NCBI RefSeq assembly: GCF_000835495.1
Contig: NW_015622545.1
Coordinates: forward strand, 2,620,777 to 2,684,776
Source of the DNA: Cladophialophora immunda
Taxonomy: Eukaryota; Ascomycota; Eurotiomycetes; Chaetothyriales; Herpotrichiellaceae
DNA length: 64,000 nt
Direction: 5' to 3'
This document shows, piece by piece, positions 10,274-18,503 of this stretch (within the stretch, counting starts at the first letter, position 1; each line of letters begins with the position of its first letter). The notes under the pieces are model-generated. The model was not told the origin of the DNA. It saw only the letters and a program-made list of their open reading frames with translations, and did not search any database. The position numbers were made by a program, and so were the translations under genes.

Positions 10274-11281
10274 ATGGAGTACGACGACGGCGACAACGAC
10301 GACAACGACAACGACAACGCGCTAGGCCTGGCTGCGGATAACGACGACGATGCCCCCATGTTATTCGAGGCTCCGCTATTCATCAGCGGCGATGATGAAG
10401 ATACATTCCATGCCAAGAACCTGTCCATGACAGATTGGCATCGGCGCATCGTCGTGGAGCGCCTCACAAAGGCCACAACGATTCAATGCTTCCTCCTCGA
10501 TGTTCTCCACGGCAAAATCAACAAGACTGCCGAATCACCGTCGGCTACCTTGATGGTGTTCAAGTTCTGGCTGACGCCAGTCAAGCATGGCCGGCGACTG
10601 GTCCGTGTCCGTATAGATATCGAGTTCTTTTCCGAGGATCGCGAGGACGCTGCGCCGACAGTCCTGGCTATTGGACTAGACGACCGCTGGACCATTAGCC
10701 CGACGGTAGACCATGAGGATGTTGCAAAGGGAGGAAAGTTGAGTCTCGGCCTCGCGGGAATACCCTTTGTCAACGTCGGTGGGGAGGCATCGTTCGAGAA
10801 AACCGGCGGCCGGGATATTCATGATGCCACAACCGTCACCGGAGGGACGCACTTTGGCGAGGGCATTGACGCTGGTGACCACACGGCCTGCGGGTGGACG
10901 TTGCTGGAAAACCAGAACCGAGAGACGGGGGTCCCTTATTCATTGACCGTGCCCGTCCTCATCGAACGGCACAACGACAACCAGTTCACCGCGCGGGTGA
11001 ATTTGACGGCCAAGGGCAACACCCGAACGACTATAGACTGGATGTTCAACAAGGTCCCTGTGGATGATCCGGTGCTCTTCAATCCCGCCGTCGATCGGCT
11101 GAGGAAGATACGCCAGACAGAAGACAAGAACACTACCCCCCCAGATGGTGGAAAGAAGACTGCGAAGTCACCAGCAGAGAAATATGCAAAGGACGAGCTC
11201 AGAGAATGGGAGACACGAATGGACGAACTCACCCACGTGATCTGGCGCACGGTGTATCGGGGGGCTGAGAGGGAGATCTAA
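10274..11281 (+). CDS. Unrecognised beta-rich protein (335 aa), divergent partner of the ankyrin protease
   Basis: Single-exon gene of 335 codons. I do not recognise the family. The N terminus is a low-complexity acidic tract of Asp/Asn encoded by repeated GACAAC units (10280-10318). The central part (residues about 75-280) alternates short hydrophobic strands with Gly, for example LSLGLAGIPFVNVGGEASFEKT followed by TTVTGG, then VPYSLTVPVLIE and TARVNLTAKG. This pattern suggests a beta-sandwich or beta-rich domain. The last 60 residues are Lys/Glu/Arg-rich and probably helical. No signal peptide or membrane segment is seen. It is transcribed divergently from the S8/ankyrin gene across 460 bases. 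Start is the first ATG, with no upstream in-frame extension of note. Confidence 0.75.
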   Translation: MEYDDGDNDDNDNDNALGLAADNDDDAPMLFEAPLFISGDDEDTFHAKNLSMTDWHRRIVVERLTKATTIQCFLLDVLHGKINKTAESPSATLMVFKFWLTPVKHGRRLVRVRIDIEFFSEDREDAAPTVLAIGLDDRWTISPTVDHEDVAKGGKLSLGLAGIPFVNVGGEASFEKTGGRDIHDATTVTGGTHFGEGIDAGDHTACGWTLLENQNRETGVPYSLTVPVLIERHNDNQFTARVNLTAKGNTRTTIDWMFNKVPVDDPVLFNPAVDRLRKIRQTEDKNTTPPDGGKKTAKSPAEKYAKDELREWETRMDELTHVIWRTVYRGAEREI

Positions 11282-12227
11282 TACAGAGTCCAGTCGTCGG
11301 TTTCGTGCCGGAGATGCTGTTCTCGAATGTGTTTGCGTAATGCTGGATAGTAGCTGCGCTTGTCAAAGGGACTCAAGTCCATTTCATTCTCCGTCGTCGA
11401 ACTAGTCGAGTGCGAATGTCCACGGGAAATAACGCAGCATCAATGGCCCTCAGACACAGTAGATCTGGCAGACAAACAAAATGTCGAAAACCCATCCAAT
11501 GCCATCCATGAATGAGTAAGACGCGTCACTGCGCAGACGCACAGGATCGAAAGCTTCGTTCGAGGCAGCGAGCCGTGGCTAAAACGAACAAGATGGGAAC
11601 AGCTGGGTGATCGTAGATTGGCCTCAGGGCGGCGCTCCCTGTGGCTCGCCCGGTGCTCCTTCAGCGCTTCTCCTGTGCTCTTCCGGGTGGGCCCCCGATC
11701 CTCTATCACGCGCTAGGTTAAAGCGGCCATACTCCCTTTCGTGAGCAGAAAATAGTAAGGGATATTAAAGCACCGTTCGGGGTGTATGTAATGGATATAC
11801 ATATATATCTTATTAAGTCCCCGGGCGATGTGAGATCGGCTCTCCCTCTCTCTCTCTCTCTGTGTGTGTGTCCAAGTGATACCGGGTCTCCTGAGGTTCG
11901 ACATCCCAGAGGGTCTATGTATCTACTGTCGGGACGGAGCATATCCCGCCTCGGGTTCAGTGGTCTTGCTCATGTCAATCTCGCCATGGCCTGCATAACA
12001 GGCGCCCAAAGGCAGTGCTTCATCTCCGAGACGGTATGAGAGGAGAAAGCAAAGAAAAAGAAAGGACACTGTCAAGATCTCGCTGGTGGAAAGAGGTATC
12101 AGCCGTTGCCGTGTACATTGCTTCATGCCGACCCTCGCATCGAATTCGTGTTAAACAATATCAGTATTGGCCCCGGGTCGAAAAGGGCTCGCTCGGTGAC
12201 CTGACCTGACCTTCGCTGGCATCTCGT
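11282..12227. other. Intergenic with (CT)n(GT)n repeat, no gene seen
   Basis: About 950 bases between the ends of two convergent genes. It carries a (CT)n(GT)n microsatellite at 11841-11870. Only short, composition-driven open frames occur on either strand; none has a domain-like composition. Confidence 0.5.
11841..11870 (+). repeat. (CT)n(GT)n compound microsatellite
   Basis: A CT run passes directly into a GT run, about 30 bases in intergenic DNA. Confidence 0.85.
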
Positions 12228-14570
12228 CTACTTCCCATTATGTCCATTGCCACCATTCTTGCCCTTCCCGCCAGCCCTCTCACTCCTTGCCAGCACCTCT
12301 TTACACTCGTCACAGTACCACTTGGCGCTCTTGGGCACGCTTTTCAGCCCAATGCACTCCAGGTGGAACCATTGCCGGGGACAATCGTCCCTGTCGCACG
12401 CCACCATCTCCCCGTAACTCACGCCTTGACAGTAACAATATCGCTCTTCGTCCTCTTCCACCCCGTCGTTTTCTTCGTCCTCGTCCTCCACCTCTCCCGC
12501 GTCGACATTGTTCGCCGTGCCACCGGTCGCCAGGTCGCGCTCGGACGGCGTGGACGACTTCGTGGGAGGGTCCGTCTCGTCTTTCACGCGCTGATTGCCG
12601 GTAGCCGCTGCGGCAGAAGGAAACGACAGGCTCGCGCTCTTTTTGTGAGGTCGCTTCATTGGCAATCCTTTGGGCGACAGCGAATCGTGGAGACCGTGGT
12701 CCTTCACTCTCGGTCTGGCGGGTCGTTTGGCCTTGCTGGCACCACCACCATTTCCACCGGTTGACGAAGTCTCTGCAGCTTCGGCCTCGGAGAACGTGCC
12801 AACCACAGGCGTGGACGTCTTTGACGCTCGGCCTCTACCCAAGCGCTCATTCTTCAGTTCACTCGTTTGCAGGACTAGTGGCAGTCGAGGAGATGCAGCC
12901 TCCCTCGCCGACACTTCGTCTTGAAGGTCGCCCTTGGTGGTGTCGAGTCTGCTGGAGGGCTTGTCCGACGATGCTCCTCCTTTCGCCGGTTGTTCGCCAT
13001 CCACCTCGTTCAGGCTCGCAGGCTCGTCTTCGACCAGCCGCTCCCCCTTGTCGGCCTTTGTCTCCTTCGTGTTATTCTTGACTTCTGTCGTGCTCTTTCC
13101 ACCGACGGCAGCAGAGCTGCTCAGCTCCGACGTACCAGCGGTCACATTATTGCTGTTCCTATTTCTGCTCGATGTCAGGGAAGAAGGTCTCCCTCTCGCG
13201 CTTTCGACGGTATGTGCAGAATTCTGGCGTCCTCGTCCAGTGGCAGGACGGACTGCAGAGAGCGCAGGGCTGCGCTTGTAAACTTCTTTCCCTATTGTTC
13301 CAGCAAGCGGGGACGAGGCAAGCTTGGGCGAGTCTTGGGTTGCGGCATTGATTCTGAAGTGCAAAATATTAGCTGGATTCTTCGGTCTCGCATCTAGCAC
13401 ATACCGTTTCCGTGCCACAGAGGTGGCACTTGCTGACGCCTTTCTCTTCTTGGAATTCTCCTGCTGTGAATTCTCTCTAGACATTGGGCGACCTCCAAGC
13501 GCACTACTGATCGAGCGTTCCATAGCCACACCCGCGGGAGCAGGCTTCTCTGGTCTCTTTCTCTTTCCCGTGCCTGCGCCAGTGATGCCCAACCCAGTGG
13601 GATCCGGTGCAGCATCGGCCGCCCGCTTCTTGCCGCTGGTGGTCGTTTTCCGCGCCGGTGCTCTCGCGTCGTCGAAGTCAGAATCTGCATGATGGGCCGT
13701 TCCCCGCTGTCGCCTGGCAAGGACGGCCTCTCTCCTAGCTTCACTCCTATGCGCGATCTCGCTCTCGTGTAGAGTGGCAAGACCCGCAGCCGCGGCTTCT
13801 CTGCGCGTCGTGGGCGCAGTCGGCTTCTTTACGGGATTCGTCTCTGTATAGGCCCAATGCTTCAAGCTTCCCAGCCTGGCTTCTTCCGAGATCTCGTCGT
13901 CGATGTGTGGCCAGATGCGGTCCAGCCTGCGAATGTGTCTGCCCACCTCTTCATTGGCATTGTTGATGACGTGGTTTTTCTCATCCATAGTGACCATGAT
14001 CGTCATGAGGTTTTGTCTCAATGCGTGGTATTGTTGCCTGCGCTGCATGATGATAGGATCGGCGGACCGGACAGAGGCGAGGGAGGCGTTGTCGAAGGAC
14101 GCACCGGCGACGCTGTTCGCTTCGCTGAGATTGAGAGCATCATCTGCCGCTATGGAGCCGGTCAGGCTCTGGGAGGCGGCAGCTAGATCTCTCGTTGTCG
14201 TAGCACTGTCGGCCAGACACTGCTCCAAGATGTCTCGTAGATTTTCCTCCGGACCCCACGCTTTTGCGTCGACCTCCTTCAGCAAAGAAGTGTGCCGCCG
14301 ATATTCTCGAGGCAGAGCGGCGATCGCATCGGCGAAATGAGTAATGGCAGGATACATGCCTGGTGGGTCATTGTTGGTCTGACTTTGCGAAGCGACGGCG
14401 GCGGAGGAGGAGGCCAGAACAAGGCCGCTGCTGGATACAAGTGAGTTCTGGCGCAGGAGGGTCGATCCGAGGCCTTTCGAGGCTCTGGCAGGGTTGGTTC
14501 GAGTCAAGCGAGAAGGGCCGCCTCGCACGTTGGAGGTGCCCAGGGCGGTAGTCATTGTCGTCGTGGACAT
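12228..14570 (-). CDS. ING-family PHD finger protein (Pho23-like chromatin regulator)
   Basis: Nuclear histone-mark reader, 763 aa after removing a 51-nt intron (13404-13354, GTATGT...TTCAG with a GCTAAT branch site). The N-terminal ING domain is split in two. The first part starts YPAITHFADAIAALPREYRR; the second, after a Ser-rich insert, includes LRQNLMTIMVTMDEKN and ends with HIRRLDRIWPHID. A long disordered middle is rich in Ser, Lys and Arg with several NLS-like clusters. The C terminus holds a complete C4HC3 PHD finger beginning YCYCQGVSYGEMVACDR and ending AKWYCDEC, which in this family binds H3K4me3. Length and architecture fit Pho23 of the Rpd3L deacetylase rather than the short Yng1/Yng2. 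ATG at 14570 is the first in-frame methionine; the frame is open further upstream only from a GTG. Confidence 0.88.
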   Translation of the reverse strand: MSTTTMTTALGTSNVRGGPSRLTRTNPARASKGLGSTLLRQNSLVSSSGLVLASSSAAVASQSQTNNDPPGMYPAITHFADAIAALPREYRRHTSLLKEVDAKAWGPEENLRDILEQCLADSATTTRDLAAASQSLTGSIAADDALNLSEANSVAGASFDNASLASVRSADPIIMQRRQQYHALRQNLMTIMVTMDEKNHVINNANEEVGRHIRRLDRIWPHIDDEISEEARLGSLKHWAYTETNPVKKPTAPTTRREAAAAGLATLHESEIAHRSEARREAVLARRQRGTAHHADSDFDDARAPARKTTTSGKKRAADAAPDPTGLGITGAGTGKRKRPEKPAPAGVAMERSISSALGGRPMSRENSQQENSKKRKASASATSVARKRYVLDARPKNPANILHFRINAATQDSPKLASSPLAGTIGKEVYKRSPALSAVRPATGRGRQNSAHTVESARGRPSSLTSSRNRNSNNVTAGTSELSSSAAVGGKSTTEVKNNTKETKADKGERLVEDEPASLNEVDGEQPAKGGASSDKPSSRLDTTKGDLQDEVSAREAASPRLPLVLQTSELKNERLGRGRASKTSTPVVGTFSEAEAAETSSTGGNGGGASKAKRPARPRVKDHGLHDSLSPKGLPMKRPHKKSASLSFPSAAAATGNQRVKDETDPPTKSSTPSERDLATGGTANNVDAGEVEDEDEENDGVEEDEERYCYCQGVSYGEMVACDRDDCPRQWFHLECIGLKSVPKSAKWYCDECKEVLARSERAGGKGKNGGNGHNGK

Positions 14571-15311
14571 AAGGATATCCGATGGTGGGAAGGTTGGAGT
14601 GAAAAGGACCAGAGCTGCGAGTGTGTGATCTGCGAGATGGCCTGAGCGGGAGTTCTGGCGAATTACCACGGCATCGGGCGAATAGAATGAGAAGTGATTA
14701 ATACGGTCAAAAAGGGGAGCTCCAACAAGTCGGCAGCATCGTGAAAGAGAGAATAGTCAGTGCTAGCCCACGAGGATGAGGCGTGGTGGAAAAGGTGAAT
14801 CAAGAACGAACCATGGGGAGCGCAGCAGCCAGCGTTGCGCGCATCTCCCTCCCTCTTCTCTCTGCTCCCTGTGCCTCTTCCACTTGCTGGATTCTCCAAT
14901 CGGCGGTTGGTGACATCAATCCACCGATCAGAGTTTCTCCTCTTTTTTTCCGCCGTCACGTGCTCGAAGCCTCTGCTGCAGCACCTCAGCCTCACCCCAA
15001 GCCACAGCCTCGTGACACATATCAGCCTCGCAGCCTCGCAGCCTCGCCAGGCCAAAGCTACCCCTCGGTCTTTTTCCTCTCCACAACACCATAGGGTTCT
15101 CGGACTGGGAAACCTCGCTTGCATTCAGGACCAAGCCCATTACGCCAATGGCTAATAATCATTCATAACTTCGCTTACAAACAATGACGGATCCTTGCAC
15201 GGAACAGTAAAGTCGTCAGGTCATGACCTCTTCCCTTTCCAACAACCCATCCAAACAACTCATTGTCAACAAAGTCTGCTTGTCTCCGTGCCCCCACACG
15301 GCGTCAGAGCT
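14571..15311. other. Intergenic, promoter of the ING gene
   Basis: 740 bases between two minus-strand genes. It has several copies of CAGCCTCG at about 15023-15046 and otherwise pyrimidine-rich promoter-like sequence. No gene was seen. Confidence 0.45.
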
Positions 15312-17909
15312 TCAAATCCATCCCTCATCAACTTTTGACGCCTGTCCCTGGCCAACGCCTACATCCAATGCCAGTTGCGGGGGTTCGTCACTCCTCTTCT
15401 TGACCGGACTCTTCCTTGGGCTGGCTGTCTCTCTCGGTGGTCCTGCTCTGACGTCTTCCACCGCCCACTCGTCAGCCTTGGCCGCCGCAACCCAACACTT
15501 CAGGCCTTCATGGACTCCAGAATAGAACTTCTCTTTGCATGTTCGAAGGCTACCCCCCATCACTTTCTCGAATCCGGATTGTTTGAGCTCCTCCCGCAGT
15601 GCATTACGGTCGGTCGCGGTCGGGAGACAGGCTATCAACCCGTTCAACAGGTCCAGGTGGGTCGCGAGGTACTGCGTCGCTTCCCATTCAACTCCTCCAA
15701 CGTACGGAGCGGCCGGGTGGGGTGGTCGAGGAGGGGGAAAGTGTGCTCGACAATACCCCATTGATTCATCAACCTCGACGATGGGGATAACATTGAGGTG
15801 ATGCAGAAATATCCAAAACACTTCCTTCGTGACATTAACAACTTCTTTGCACCAGACTCGGTAAGGCCGAGGAGTATGCATTTGCGACACAAAGTCAAGC
15901 GGCTGCTTGCCATCCTCCGGTGCAGGATCCCTGAGGAACCCAAGGATCTTCCGTGCTCGTCCATGAACAGCCTCCTGAACAGAGCCGACTTCGGCTGATA
16001 AGTGAGCGAAAAGGAGCGAGATTATGACGCCTCTGGTGTTGAACTCTGACGGACCCTTCCGCTCTGGATCGAATAGCATGTGCAAGAGTGCCGGGAAGAA
16101 TTCATTTTCCACTTGCTGCAGACGTTGTAAGGCAAGGGAGGTGGTGCATAATCCTTTCAAGCACAGCAGCGCCTCGTGAAGGAGGTTGTCTTCATGTTCT
16201 TCGCGCCACTCGATCTTAGAGATCCGGTAGTAGAGTTGAACGAGTTCGTCCATGCCGCCCTTGCTCACGAAATGATCCGTCCAAGAGATTGACTCATTCC
16301 TCAAGAGAATCCTCAGTTTGTGCAGCTTGCTTACTTCGACCAGCGCGGGCTTCTGTACCTCCCGAAGGTAATGGATGAAATCTCCAGGAGTGGTGGCGCT
16401 GTCTGCCGGATTGAGGGATGCCAACGACACGGTCGAGGCCATGGCTTTCACCGACGTTGGCCTGGAGCTGGTCAGGTCGGTGGATTTGTTTCTGGATTTG
16501 CTGCGTGATCTCAAGGACGAACTTGGCCTGTCTGCCTTTGTGGGGGAGTCTTCCTCGCGCCGGGTCAGAGTCAAGATTCGACTTCGAGGACGAGATCGAG
16601 ACCGGGTTCGTCTGCCTTCCTTGCTCTCCTCACCCTCACTCTTCGGTCTTTCATTCTCCTTTCGGTGAGAGTTCCGAGCGGATGAGCTAACCTCTGAGCT
16701 ATCAGTCAAAGCTGACGCCGTGGATGAACCACTGCCAATCCGATCACCTTTCATCAAGCCTGCCTTCACATCTGGCTTGAGATTTCGCATGTTATCCCGC
16801 ATATTCAGTGGAATGTTCAGAGAATCCAACACCTTCTCGAAAGCCGAGTCCAGTTCTTGAGGGCTAAGAGGAGAGGTTGCGGTGTTCGGCGTCTCCGGGG
16901 TCGAGCGAGCGTCCTTGCGGGCTCTCATATTGAAGGTTTGGATTGCTTCGAAGACTCTCGAGCCTAATTTGGCTTTCGAATCTGCTTGAGCTGGTGTTGA
17001 AGATTGGACTTGAGCATTGGAATGGCCTTCAGCTTTGGAGGAGGCTGGGCGACTGATGGGCTGGTCCCTACTCTTTGGCGGTTTAACGTCTCCCTCAGCA
17101 CCATCATCATCATTAATGTTTTCTGTAAAGATGGAGCTTCTGCTAGATTTGTGCTCCAAGAATGGTCGTTGCGGCGGCTGATAGTCCAACGATGATGGGG
17201 TCGCGGGCCCGTAGCCATAGAAATTCCTCTGTTCCGAAGGACGAAACTCGGAATAGTCTTTGGGGGTGTACAGCTTTATCTCCTCTTCAACAGTCCTTCT
17301 GTTCGACACTGGATACATCATCGTGCCATCCGCAACCTCCAAGGGTTGAGTAGCAAACTGTGCCCAGATGGGAGTGGGACTCTCGACGGGTGTGGTCTTC
17401 GATGGCGGGCAATTTTCTTGGTTGCTATTGCTGCCGTTGTTTTCTTCTCTAAGATCTCTCTTGGATCTCCGTTTCAATAACCCGCTCAGGTTACTGGCTG
17501 ATTTAACCTTCTTAAGCTTGTTGTCGGCCGTGTGACCATCAATGGGTGAAACGCTCCCAGTGCCTGCACTCTTCTCTTTACCCAAGATGATTCCTTTCAA
17601 CGACACAGAACTCCCCGTCTTTTTGTGCGTACGGTTCAGGGCAGGGCGGGTAGGTTCATCGCCTGATTTGGTTGCAATTCGTTTCGGTTGTGGTGGGCTG
17701 TTGATGTGTCGTTCTCCAAGCGGGCTGGCAGAATTGGCAACTTCTCGACTGGAAGGTTTCTGGGACTTTGTAGGACTACAGTTGTCCTTTCGACGGCCTC
17801 TCAGGACGTCTCCCACTGAAGGAGTCCGGGTGTGGTTTGCTCTTCGGCCTCTCTGTTGAGGCTCCGGATCCTCGAAGATTTGGGCGACTTGTTGAACGGA
17901 CGGCGCCAT
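15312..17909 (-). CDS. GBD/FH3 domain protein (Rid1-like, formin N-terminus without FH1/FH2)
   Basis: Single-exon protein of 865 aa with the Rho-GTPase-binding and FH3 regions of diaphanous-type formins but no proline-rich FH1 or actin-nucleating FH2. The N-terminal ~220 residues are disordered and basic. The GBD-like segment begins around PTPIWAQFATQPLE and includes LDSLNIPLNMRDNMRNLKPD. A Ser/Arg-rich insert follows. The FH3-like helical repeats then include WTDHFVSKGGMDELVQLYYR and LLHEALLCLKGLCTTS, ending around KEKFYSGVHEGLKCWV. Proteins of this shape in filamentous fungi are named GTPase-binding protein Rid1 and are thought to act in polarity or cytokinesis signalling. The frame is open upstream only to a GTG, so ATG at 17909 was taken. 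Confidence 0.82.
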   Translation of the reverse strand: MAPSVQQVAQIFEDPEPQQRGRRANHTRTPSVGDVLRGRRKDNCSPTKSQKPSSREVANSASPLGERHINSPPQPKRIATKSGDEPTRPALNRTHKKTGSSVSLKGIILGKEKSAGTGSVSPIDGHTADNKLKKVKSASNLSGLLKRRSKRDLREENNGSNSNQENCPPSKTTPVESPTPIWAQFATQPLEVADGTMMYPVSNRRTVEEEIKLYTPKDYSEFRPSEQRNFYGYGPATPSSLDYQPPQRPFLEHKSSRSSIFTENINDDDGAEGDVKPPKSRDQPISRPASSKAEGHSNAQVQSSTPAQADSKAKLGSRVFEAIQTFNMRARKDARSTPETPNTATSPLSPQELDSAFEKVLDSLNIPLNMRDNMRNLKPDVKAGLMKGDRIGSGSSTASALTDSSEVSSSARNSHRKENERPKSEGEESKEGRRTRSRSRPRSRILTLTRREEDSPTKADRPSSSLRSRSKSRNKSTDLTSSRPTSVKAMASTVSLASLNPADSATTPGDFIHYLREVQKPALVEVSKLHKLRILLRNESISWTDHFVSKGGMDELVQLYYRISKIEWREEHEDNLLHEALLCLKGLCTTSLALQRLQQVENEFFPALLHMLFDPERKGPSEFNTRGVIISLLFAHLSAEVGSVQEAVHGRARKILGFLRDPAPEDGKQPLDFVSQMHTPRPYRVWCKEVVNVTKEVFWIFLHHLNVIPIVEVDESMGYCRAHFPPPRPPHPAAPYVGGVEWEATQYLATHLDLLNGLIACLPTATDRNALREELKQSGFEKVMGGSLRTCKEKFYSGVHEGLKCWVAAAKADEWAVEDVRAGPPRETASPRKSPVKKRSDEPPQLALDVGVGQGQASKVDEGWI

Positions 17910-18503
17910 GGTGGAGGGAGTGAACAAGATATATTTGGGCACGGTGCCTATTCAGATACAGCTCCTCATTCCTACAGAAACATGAATGATGCTTGAGCAC
18001 AGGCGGTATGATGATCCATGGTCAAGGCACGGACGTGGAGCTGGCCTGGCCTCACACAGCCCGCGTTGAAATCGCACCTGCTTTGTTGATCGCGATGCCG
18101 CTGCCACAGCAACAGCCTTGGCTGATCCTTGTCACGTGCAAGGCTCCACAAACGACGAAGGCGCGTATTCAGCCTTGGGATCATCAACACAATCTTCATG
18201 CCATTCCTTTGTGGCCACGTGGAAATTACCCGTGCAGACATCTTGTCCATACAGCATACCTCTACCCTAAGCATTAATAACGGCCCCCTCCTGTCCGTCC
18301 AACCGTGATACCGATACTCCTTAGCACCGGTCTGGTCGTGTCTTGCTCATGCTAATCGTACATTGTCTTCATTATTCCATCCAAGTGATTAGAAGCTCCA
18401 GTGAGAGTGGTTGGTCCCCTGCTTCCAATTCTTCCTTGGACGATACCCAATAACGGAGGACCATAGAGATACATGACAAAACCAATGCGCCAGACTAATG
18501 CAA
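17910..18503. other. Intergenic, no gene seen
   Basis: About 590 bases holding the promoter of the Rid1-like gene and the 3' end of the next minus-strand gene. No repeat or RNA gene was recognised. Confidence 0.45.

Noticed and set aside
13394..13780. Antisense and alternative-frame ORFs within the ING gene
   Set aside because: Shadows of the secure ING/PHD frame.
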